A DNA stretch of 64,000 nucleotides from Acidiphilium sp. (lineage in GTDB: Bacteria; Pseudomonadota; Alphaproteobacteria; Acetobacterales; Acetobacteraceae). The position numbers and the translations under genes were made by a program. The stretch spans positions 606,156 through 670,155 of the forward strand of contig JAQTXH010000001.1 of NCBI GenBank assembly GCA_028688905.1, given 5' to 3'. Each line of letters starts with the position of its first letter. Within the stretch, counting starts at the first letter, position 1. The notes under the pieces are model-generated. The model saw only the letters and a program-made list of their open reading frames with translations. It did not search any database and was not told the origin of the DNA. This document shows positions 40,780 through 49,032 of this stretch, in pieces.

Positions 40780-40848
40780 GTATTCATTAATTCAAATAAC
40801 AGCAACCATGATCTCATGATTAAATTGAAAGAAGGGGGCTAGATTAGA

Positions 40849-42228
40849 ATGAAAACGGAACTCAAGGCTAATTCTCTATCGTTTTTTGAAACAATCATCA
40901 TGGGGGTGGCCGGCTCCGCGCCGGCATTTTCCATTGCGGTCGCTATCGCGGGCCTGTTGGCGGTGGCGGGCACGGTATCTCCCAATGCGCTGCTGATCTT
41001 CGCCTTGCCGATGCTTGGCATCTCTCTGGCCTATAAGGGCCTCAACAAAAAAATGGCCAACGCCGGCGCGGCCTATGAGTGGACCAAATCCGTCCTGGGG
41101 GGATTTTTCGGCTACTTCTCCGGCTGGGCGCTGCTCATTGCCTCCATGGTGTTCATGATCACCGGCAGCGTGCCGCTCGGCACGGCCACGATCGACCTGT
41201 TCGACCCGACCTTGGCGAACAATGTTCTGCTCACCACCGGCATCGGCGCAGGCTGGTTTGTCATCATCGGCGTGGTGTTGATCACCGGTATCGAGCTGAC
41301 CAGCAAAATCCAGGTGGTGATGAGTTCGATCGAACTCGCCATCCTGCTGATCATCTCGATTGCATCCTTTGTCCACACCGGCCGGGTTGGCGCGGTTACA
41401 CCGTTCTCGTGGTCGTGGTTCGGCTTCAACTACCCGGTCGGCACCTTCGCCTCGTCCTCATTGGTCGTGGTGTTTCTCTATTGGGGGTGGGACGTCACCT
41501 GCAATCTCTCCGAAGAAACCAAGGACCTGCCACCGAACGCCGCCGGGCAGGGTGGTTTTTTGAGCGTGTTTGTCACCATCGCCTCTTTCGTCGCGTTTAC
41601 CATCGCAACGTTGTTGATGTTCTCCCTGGTCACCGCCAAGGGATTCTCCGACAACCTGATTTACCACGTCGCGATCGCGGCGGGGCTGGGTCCGGTGGGT
41701 GGCTATGCGGCATCGCTGGCACTGATCCTCTCCAGCATCGCCACGCTGGAAACGACGATGCTGCAATTTTCGCGCACCCTGTTCGCCATGGGTCGTGACC
41801 GTGCATTGCCAGCCTATTTCGGTCAGGTGCATCAAAAGACGTTGACACCCGTGCGCACCATGTACCTGCTGTTGGGCGTCGGCCTGCTGATGATTTTCAT
41901 CTCCAGCTTCATGCCGTCAATCGCGACCATTCTGTCGGACTCGGTCAACGCTATTGCCGTACAGGTTTGCTATTATTACGGTCTGGCCGGTCTGATCTGC
42001 GCATGGGTGTACCGTGACAGCTTCAAGGCAATGTCTTGGGACGCCGTGCAATACGCCGCTTTCCCTGCCTTGAGCGGGATCGCGCTCATCATTCTGGGTC
42101 TCTACGCGATTTCTACCTTCAACCTGACAACCAAAATCGTCGGCGTGGGCGGATTGCTGATCGGTATCGTCTTCTATCGCCCCTCCGGTTACAGCAAGCG
42201 CATCAGTGACATCCTGGCAGAAGAGTAA
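40849..42228 (+). CDS. APC-family amino acid/polyamine permease
   Basis: About 12 TM segments; MKTELKANSLSFFETIIMGVAGSAPAFSIAVAIAGLLAVAG; purine-rich RBS GAAAGAAGGGGG. Confidence 0.9.
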   Translation: MKTELKANSLSFFETIIMGVAGSAPAFSIAVAIAGLLAVAGTVSPNALLIFALPMLGISLAYKGLNKKMANAGAAYEWTKSVLGGFFGYFSGWALLIASMVFMITGSVPLGTATIDLFDPTLANNVLLTTGIGAGWFVIIGVVLITGIELTSKIQVVMSSIELAILLIISIASFVHTGRVGAVTPFSWSWFGFNYPVGTFASSSLVVVFLYWGWDVTCNLSEETKDLPPNAAGQGGFLSVFVTIASFVAFTIATLLMFSLVTAKGFSDNLIYHVAIAAGLGPVGGYAASLALILSSIATLETTMLQFSRTLFAMGRDRALPAYFGQVHQKTLTPVRTMYLLLGVGLLMIFISSFMPSIATILSDSVNAIAVQVCYYYGLAGLICAWVYRDSFKAMSWDAVQYAAFPALSGIALIILGLYAISTFNLTTKIVGVGGLLIGIVFYRPSGYSKRISDILAEE

Positions 42229-42244
42229 CCCGAGGCGGTTGGTG

Positions 42245-43342
42245 TCAGAACAGCGACAATTGCGCGGCCGGACCGGATCGCTGGTGCGGACGCGCAAACG
42301 CGGTGCAATCGAGCGGGGACGGCGCATCGCTGAGGCCTAATTGCGCTGCTGCGCGCCGAAACCTTGCGGTGAGAAGTGAGGCGTAGGGGCCGGTACCTTT
42401 GAACCGGCTCCCGAATTTCGCATCGTTCAGCGCACCATCCCGGGTCTGGCGGATCAGGCTGAGGATATGGGCGGCGCGATCGGGCATGGTGCGATTCAGC
42501 CAGTCTTCGAACAGCGCACCGAGTTCATGGGGTAAACGCAACAATATCGCATGGGCGCTTCGTGCGCCGGCTCGGGCGGCGGCTTCAAGAATGCGCTCGA
42601 GTTCGGCGTCGTTCAACCCTGGGATCATAGGGGCCGCAAGAACGCCGACCGGAATGCCGGCGGCAGTCAGTCCGGCGACAGCATCGAGACGTCGTGTGGG
42701 GCTTGCGGCACGTGGTTCCATTGCGCGGGCGAGGCGGGGATCGAGCGTCGTGATTGAAATGTGAACCCTGGCAAGGTGGCGGGCCGCCATCCGCTGCAAA
42801 ATATCGGTGTCACGCAAAACGCCGGCAGATTTGGTGATGATGGAGACGGGGTGGTTGAACCGATCCAGAACCTCAAGAACGGCACGGGTGAGTTTCAACT
42901 GACGCTCAACGGGTTGATACGGATCGGTGTTCGAACCCACAACGATCGGTGAGGGAACGTAGGATTTTCGAGACAACTCGCGCTCCAGCAGGGCTGCCGC
43001 TTCCGGCTTGAAAATCAGCTTCGTCTCAAAATCAAGGCCTGCCGAGAAGCCGAGATAGGCGTGAGTCGGACGCGCGTAGCAATAGATGCAACCATGTTCG
43101 CAACCTCGGTACGGATTCAATCCCCGGTCGAAACCGATGTCCGGGCTGATGTTCCGGCTCAGGATTGAACGGGTCGCGTCGCGAATCAGGATCGTAGGTG
43201 GGGGCGGTGCGTCTTCCGCCAGGGTTTCCCAACCGTCATCGAACGAGTCGCGACTGGCTTTTTCAAACCGGTTAGCGGGATCGAGACTGGTGCCACGACC
43301 AGCGAGACGCGCATTTCGGGGGATGAGGGTTTTCGTGTTCAT
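42245..43342 (-). CDS. PA0069-family radical SAM protein (SPL-like)
   Basis: SPDIGFDRGLNPYRGCEHGCIYCYARPTHAYLGFSAGLDFETKLIFK. Confidence 0.92.
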   Translation of the reverse strand: MNTKTLIPRNARLAGRGTSLDPANRFEKASRDSFDDGWETLAEDAPPPPTILIRDATRSILSRNISPDIGFDRGLNPYRGCEHGCIYCYARPTHAYLGFSAGLDFETKLIFKPEAAALLERELSRKSYVPSPIVVGSNTDPYQPVERQLKLTRAVLEVLDRFNHPVSIITKSAGVLRDTDILQRMAARHLARVHISITTLDPRLARAMEPRAASPTRRLDAVAGLTAAGIPVGVLAAPMIPGLNDAELERILEAAARAGARSAHAILLRLPHELGALFEDWLNRTMPDRAAHILSLIRQTRDGALNDAKFGSRFKGTGPYASLLTARFRRAAAQLGLSDAPSPLDCTAFARPHQRSGPAAQLSLF

Positions 43343-43417
43343 GGTATGTGCTAGATATCAAGCGGTTCTGCGCCTGAGAGTCAAGAACAAAATATGAACA
43401 AATTAGTTTATTTAGAA

Positions 43418-44920
43418 TCATCGAACGCCAGACGGCCAGAGCACGACGCGCAGGGTTTGCAGGATGATCAGCATGTCAAAGGCGATCGATGCATTTTTGA
43501 CATAGTAGAGATCATAACTGAGTTTGGAACGGGCATCGTCGAGCGAAGCGCCGTAAGGGTAATTGATTTGCGCCCAACCGGTGAGGCCGGATTTTACGAT
43601 GTGGCGCTCGTTATAGAGGGGCAGTTGCGCGGCAAGATCTTTGGTGAACTCGGGGCGTTCGGGGCGAGGTCCGACAAAGGACATGTCGCCCCGCAATATA
43701 TTGAACAATTGAGGGATTTCGTCGATCCTGGTCCGGCGCAGAAAATTCCCCACCTTGGTGATCCGTGGATCGTTGGCATCGGCCCAGACCGCACCAGATG
43801 TCTCGGAATTCAGGCGCATCGTCCGTAATTTCAGGATTTTAAACGAACGCATGCCTCTGGTTACGCGAGTGTGCGAATAGAAGGGCGATCCCCGATCCTG
43901 TAGCCAGACGGCCGCAATCCCGCCCAACAGAAACGGCGATGCTCCGACCAGCAGCAACAGGCTCACCCCCACGTCAAGCGCGCGCTTCAGGCAGCGATCG
44001 AACAAGGTGTAGGAAAAACCATCGGAATAGAGCAGCCACGACAGATCAAGCCGCTTGATGTCGATCCGCCGGATTTCGGCCTCCAGAAAACTCATGTACT
44101 GGTACACCGGATAGCCGGCCATTTTGCAGTCGATCAGCCGATCCAGCGCCATGCCACGCCGTTCGTCCGGCGCGATCACAATCTGGTCGGCGCGCAAGTG
44201 CTTTGCGACGTCCAGAAAGCCATTCGGCGCTTGAATGACCTGTCGGGCGTTGTCGCCTTCGAGCCTGGGGTCGATGGCACCGAACCGTTCGTCATGCACA
44301 AAAGTGACGTCGTAATGCAGGTTGCGCCCCTCGCTTTCAAGCATCCACGCCAAATCCCAGGCACGGCAACCGGCACCGATGATCAGCAGACGCCGCTTCA
44401 GCAGCCCGGATTTACGCAGACGCAGGAAAGTCAGGCGCGCCGCGATGCCGCATCCGGTAAAACAGATTGACGCCGCCACAAACAGCGGGTCGGGAAGCCG
44501 ATGCGGCCAGGCATGACGGTGCGTTACCAGCAACACCGGCAGGGTTAGCACCACTCCCGAGGCCATGATCGTGCCGATGCCGACCACGAGCGGCAACCGG
44601 CGGATCGACCGCCTGACGGTCAGAATAATGTCGCGCCGGTAAAGACCGAGTGCGTAGATCGATATCAGATTGGCCATCGGATAGAGCGCCAGAATGAAAA
44701 CGATCTCCAGACCAACTCGCGGCAGCGGTTTGGGGAGGGCGAACCAGGCGGCGAACGGCCAAACGATGATGATCAACGCGGCATCGAGGCAAAACATGAG
44801 TGCGGCGGGGTTCATCGGCCACCTCTGGCCGCCGGGCCGGGCAAAATGGCCAGAATTGGGCACGTAAATTGAATAATCAGCCTGTCGGGCATTGGGTCGA
44901 CCAAAGTGAACTGACGCCAC
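43418..44920 (-). CDS. exopolysaccharide polyprenyl glycosylphosphotransferase
   Basis: N-terminal TM segments; KRALDVGVSLLLLV...FYSHTRVTRGMRSFKILKLRTM...RRTRIDEIPQLFNILRGDMSFVGPRPERPEF. Confidence 0.92.
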   Translation of the reverse strand: MASVHFGRPNARQADYSIYVPNSGHFARPGGQRWPMNPAALMFCLDAALIIIVWPFAAWFALPKPLPRVGLEIVFILALYPMANLISIYALGLYRRDIILTVRRSIRRLPLVVGIGTIMASGVVLTLPVLLVTHRHAWPHRLPDPLFVAASICFTGCGIAARLTFLRLRKSGLLKRRLLIIGAGCRAWDLAWMLESEGRNLHYDVTFVHDERFGAIDPRLEGDNARQVIQAPNGFLDVAKHLRADQIVIAPDERRGMALDRLIDCKMAGYPVYQYMSFLEAEIRRIDIKRLDLSWLLYSDGFSYTLFDRCLKRALDVGVSLLLLVGASPFLLGGIAAVWLQDRGSPFYSHTRVTRGMRSFKILKLRTMRLNSETSGAVWADANDPRITKVGNFLRRTRIDEIPQLFNILRGDMSFVGPRPERPEFTKDLAAQLPLYNERHIVKSGLTGWAQINYPYGASLDDARSKLSYDLYYVKNASIAFDMLIILQTLRVVLWPSGVR

Positions 44921-45065
44921 AATCGCCCAGGATTATTAATAAACGTTTAAAATAATAACTTGAAATCATATTTGACGTGTAATTCAGATCGGCGTCCGAT
45001 TCAACCGGGGGTTGCCGGTCAGGAGGACGATACGCGTAGCTGAGCGCGCCGGCTGAATGTCGCGA

Positions 45066-46508
45066 TCAGCTACGCCCGTAGGTGTCCTCGTAGCGCACGA
45101 TGTCGTCTTCGCCGAGATAGGCTCCGGATTGGACCTCGATCAAAGTCAGGGGGATTTTGCCTGGATTTTCCATCCGGTGGATGCAACCCAACGGCAGATA
45201 GAGGCTCTCGTTTTCGCGAATCAGATGGGTTTCGGCATCGCGGGTGACCAAAGCTGATCCGGCGACCACGACCCAGTGCTCGGCGCGGTGGAAGTGTTTT
45301 TGCAGGGAAAGTTTGGCACCCGGATGCACCACGATGCGCTTGACCTGAAACCGATCCCCCTGGATCAGGCTTTCGTAGAAGCCCCACGGCCGGTAGACGC
45401 GGTTATGGGCCTCGGCCTCGGGGCGTTTGTCGCGCTTGAGGCGATCGACCACGCGTTTGACGCTTTGGGTCTTGCTGCGATGCGTCACCAAAACTGCGTC
45501 CGGCGTCGTCACCACCACGACATCGTGCAAGCCGAGCACGGCGGTAACGGCTCCTTCGCTTCGCACGTAACATCCGGTGGAGTCTTCGACGATCGCGTCG
45601 CCCATTGTGGCGTTGCCGGCGCTGTCTTTGGTCGCGACGTCCCATATGGCCGCCCAGGACCCGACATCCGACCACCCAAGGGCAGCTGGGACTACGGCGG
45701 CGCGATCGGTTTTTTCGGCGATGGCGTAATCGAAGCTGATATCGGGCGCGGCGGCGAATCCTTCCGTTCCCAACCGGATGAAGTCGAGGTCGAACTCGCG
45801 GGCGTCGAACGCGATTCGAACGGCGCGGACCACCTCGGGGGCGTGGCGTTCCATTTCCGCCAGCAGGGTCCGGGCGGTGGCGACGAACATCCCCGAATTC
45901 CAGAAATGCCGGCCATCGGCACAGAGTGCTGCGGCCGTCGTCGCATCCGGCTTTTCGACGAACCGGGCGATGCGGAATGCATTGCCGTGGCCGGCGAGCG
46001 CCTCGCCCTGTTCGATGTAGCCATACCCGGTTTCCGGTGCCGTGGGGTGCATGCCGAAGGTAACGATAAAGCCATCGGTTGCGGCCTTCGCGGCGATGCC
46101 GAGGGCTGCTTGCAGGGCGGCAGGATCAGCGATTGCCGCGTCGGCGGCCATAATCCAGATCACCTGGTCGGGGTTGGTTTCGGCAACCAGCAACGCGGCG
46201 GCGGTGATTGCGGGGGCGCTATTGCGACCGGTGGGTTCAAGCAGGATGCGAGCGGCGGTTGTCCCCGATTCCCGCAATTGTTCGGCGACGATAAAGCGGT
46301 GATCTTGGTTCGCGACGACCACGAGTGGCGCGAATGTCCGGCCGGTGGCACGACCGGCGGTTTCCTGCAGCATGGTGCGCGCCGAAATCAGCGGCCAGAA
46401 TTGTTTCGGATAGGCCTTGCGTGAGACCGGCCAGAGCCGCGTGCCGGTACCGCCCGACAGTATGACCGGAACGATTGTTTCGTTCCGCGCTACAGTTTTA
46501 TCAGCCAT
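45066..46508 (-). CDS. manC: mannose-1-phosphate guanylyltransferase / mannose-6-phosphate isomerase
   Basis: PVILSGGTGTRLWPVSRKAYPKQFWPL...VEKPDATTA...YRPWGFYESLIQGDRFQVKRIVVHPGAKLSLQKHFHRAEHWVVV. Confidence 0.93.
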   Translation of the reverse strand: MADKTVARNETIVPVILSGGTGTRLWPVSRKAYPKQFWPLISARTMLQETAGRATGRTFAPLVVVANQDHRFIVAEQLRESGTTAARILLEPTGRNSAPAITAAALLVAETNPDQVIWIMAADAAIADPAALQAALGIAAKAATDGFIVTFGMHPTAPETGYGYIEQGEALAGHGNAFRIARFVEKPDATTAAALCADGRHFWNSGMFVATARTLLAEMERHAPEVVRAVRIAFDAREFDLDFIRLGTEGFAAAPDISFDYAIAEKTDRAAVVPAALGWSDVGSWAAIWDVATKDSAGNATMGDAIVEDSTGCYVRSEGAVTAVLGLHDVVVVTTPDAVLVTHRSKTQSVKRVVDRLKRDKRPEAEAHNRVYRPWGFYESLIQGDRFQVKRIVVHPGAKLSLQKHFHRAEHWVVVAGSALVTRDAETHLIRENESLYLPLGCIHRMENPGKIPLTLIEVQSGAYLGEDDIVRYEDTYGRS

Positions 46509-46585
46509 GCAGATCCCTATCAATCGTCAGCGCTTCATTGCCAGTGGATGCGTTATGCGTCCAGCATGGTGCAAAAGGAACAGCA

Positions 46586-47386
46586 ATGACCAATTGGCAG
46601 GAAAAGCTTCATCTGGATGATATGACCAGTGCGGAACTGCGGGCGTTGCTGCCGCGCCGCCCCGTGGTGCTGCTGCCGCTGGGCAGTCAGGAAGATCAGG
46701 GAGGCCACGCGCCGATGGGGGATTTCCGGCTCGCGGCGCTGATCGCCGGGCGAATTGCGCGTGCGGCCACCGATGCGGGTACTCTGACACTCGTGGCTCC
46801 GGCGCTGCCGTTCGGTGCCGCCGATCATTTCGGCGCGGTCGCCGGCGGGCTGGCGCTGGCACCTGCCACTTTCCGGGCGGTGCTGAGCGACCTGCTGGAC
46901 AATTTGTTCCGGACCGGGCTGGACCAGATTATCATTTTGAACGGGCATGGCGGCAACGTGCCGATCATCCACGAGGTGACGCTGGCGATCCGTCGGGCGG
47001 GCGGGCGGATTGTTCCCTCGGTGTATCTCTGGAAAATCGCACGGCGGCTGATGGAGCGGCGAATCGGGCAGGCACCCTCGCGGTTCGGTCATGCCGGTGA
47101 GCCGCTGGCCTCGATCGCTTTGTGTCTGCGCCCGGACGCGGCGCGGCTCGATCTCGCGGTGGTGCCAGGACCGGCGGGGTTGGTGCTGGGCTGTGGCGTG
47201 ACCGGTTTCGGTGCGATCGGGTTCGAGGACATCGAAATCGATGCGCCGGTCGAGTATCTTGAAATCGCGCCTAATTCTGCCGCGGCTGATGCGACCGCGG
47301 CCGATGCGGTGGTGGGGGCGGCCGTGGTCGATGATCTGGTGGCGCGCGTCGCACGGTTCTGCGGGCATGTGGCGGCGCGGTCGTGA
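46586..47386 (+). CDS. creatininase-family protein
   Basis: VVLLPLGSQEDQGGHAPMGDFRLA; IILNGHGGNVPIIHEV; start at MTNWQEK. Confidence 0.85.
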   Translation: MTNWQEKLHLDDMTSAELRALLPRRPVVLLPLGSQEDQGGHAPMGDFRLAALIAGRIARAATDAGTLTLVAPALPFGAADHFGAVAGGLALAPATFRAVLSDLLDNLFRTGLDQIIILNGHGGNVPIIHEVTLAIRRAGGRIVPSVYLWKIARRLMERRIGQAPSRFGHAGEPLASIALCLRPDAARLDLAVVPGPAGLVLGCGVTGFGAIGFEDIEIDAPVEYLEIAPNSAAADATAADAVVGAAVVDDLVARVARFCGHVAARS

Positions 47387-48311
47387 GCCTGATGCCCGGC
47401 TGGATTCCGGTGACGATCGCTGCGGCCCTGTTTCAAGTTTGGCGAACCGCTTTGCAGGCTCGGCTGCGCGGCGTTCTTACCCCGGGCGGTGCCGGGTTCC
47501 TGCGTTATTTGTATGCGCTGCCGGTCGATTTTTTGCTTCTGGGTGTCGCGCTGGTAGGTTTTGGCGACGGCGTGCCAATGTTGGGCGCGGGATTCGTGGC
47601 CTACTGCCTGTTTGGCGGCATTGCCCAGATATTCGGGACGAATTTGTTGATCATGGCGTTCGCGCACCGCAATTTCGTGGTCGGCACCGCCTACGCGAAG
47701 ACCGAGGCGGCGCAGCTTGTGATCGTGTCGGTTGTGGTGTTCGGGACGCATATTCCGCTTGTCGCGATCATTGGTATAGGTTTCGCGGTGGCGGGCGTTC
47801 TGGCGCTGTCGTTTGCCGGCGAATCGATGACCCCGCGCGATTTGCTGCGGGCGTCGATCCAGCCGGCGGCGTTGTGCGGTCTGGGGTCTGGCTTTTCCTT
47901 TGCGGTGACGGCGATTCTCCTGCGCAACGCAACGCAACCCTGGCCCTGCCGCCGGCCACGCCTATCATGCTGAAGGCACTGCTGGTACTGGCTCTGGCGA
48001 ATTCGTTGCAGACGGTCGCGCAAGGCTCGTACATGGCGCTCCGTACCCCACGCGAATTGGCCAAATGCATCGTATTGTGGCGGCGGGCTGTGCCGGTGGG
48101 GGTGTTGTCGGCACTAGGATCGGCCTGCTGGTTCGCCGCCTTCGCGATGACGGATGTGGCGCTGGTGCGCGGGTTCGGGCAAATCGAAATTTTATTTACT
48201 CTTGCGGTCGGGCATTTTTATCTGAAGGAGCGCACCAAACGCGGCGAAATTGGCGGGTTGCTTCTTGTCGGAGGCGGTGTGGCGCTGATCGCGGTAGCGG
48301 GGATGGGGTAG
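47383..48311 (+). pseudogene. EamA/DMT-superfamily transporter, frameshifted at a (GCAAC)3 tract
   Basis: Frame 1 (47383-47973) has the N-terminal TMs; the ORF ending 48311 carries the remaining TMs (LKALLVLALANSLQTVAQGSYMALRTPRELAK...); deleting one 5-bp unit joins them. Confidence 0.8.
47924..47938. repeat. (GCAAC)3 pentanucleotide tract
   Basis: CTGC-GCAAC-GCAAC-GCAAC-CCTGG. Confidence 0.95.
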
Positions 48312-48332
48312 GCGATGAACGGGTGGGCAGAG

Positions 48333-49019
48333 TCATCCGGGCGGGCGCTGGAGCATGAATTCGGCGCGACGCAGATCGTCTTCGGTGGTGATCTTGAAAT
48401 TGTCGTCGCTACCTGGGACCATGGTGACATCGAATCCGGCGCGCTCGGCGACGGCGGCATCGTCGGTCAGGTCCAGGGCGAGCGGATTTTCCTGGTACGC
48501 ACGCCGGTGAGCGGCCAGAATGTCGGCGAATCGAAAACCTTGCGGGGTCTGCGCGCGCCATAGATCGGTCCGCTCGACGGTGCCGACGATCCGGTCGCCT
48601 TGGCAGCGCTTGAGCGTGTCGGCGAGGGGAACGCCGGCAATGGCCCCTGACGAGACCTCAAGCGCCGCGATGACGGCGGTGATGGTGTGCGCTGCAACGA
48701 ACGGGCGGACGGCGTCATGGATGATGACGATCCGGGAACCGATGCTCGCGATGCCTTCCAGGCCCAGGCGCACCGAGTCCTGACGGGAGTTGCCACCCGG
48801 CAGCGGTGCGGGCAGCAGCATTCCGGCGGTCGCGCGATGGTAGAGATCGTGGTCGTCCGAGTGGATGACGACCTGCACGTGGTTGATGGCCTGGTGGTCT
48901 TGCAACGCCATGATCGTACGGCGGATGATCGGGATGCCTCCAAGAAGCCGGTATTGTTTCGGGATCGGTCCGCCGAGGCGATGTCCCCGGCCACCGGCGA
49001 CAATTAAGGCGGTGATCAT
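48333..49019 (-). CDS. ispD: 2-C-methyl-D-erythritol 4-phosphate cytidylyltransferase
   Basis: MITALIVAGGRGHRLGGPIPKQYRLLGGIPII...IHDAVRPFV...WRAQTPQGFRF; ends without IspF domain. Confidence 0.93.
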   Translation of the reverse strand: MITALIVAGGRGHRLGGPIPKQYRLLGGIPIIRRTIMALQDHQAINHVQVVIHSDDHDLYHRATAGMLLPAPLPGGNSRQDSVRLGLEGIASIGSRIVIIHDAVRPFVAAHTITAVIAALEVSSGAIAGVPLADTLKRCQGDRIVGTVERTDLWRAQTPQGFRFADILAAHRRAYQENPLALDLTDDAAVAERAGFDVTMVPGSDDNFKITTEDDLRRAEFMLQRPPG

Positions 49020-49032
49020 GGCAAGGTTGCAA

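Noticed and set aside
45276-46424. 382-aa ORF antisense to manC
   Set aside because: Antisense artefact with Gly/Arg/His-rich composition.
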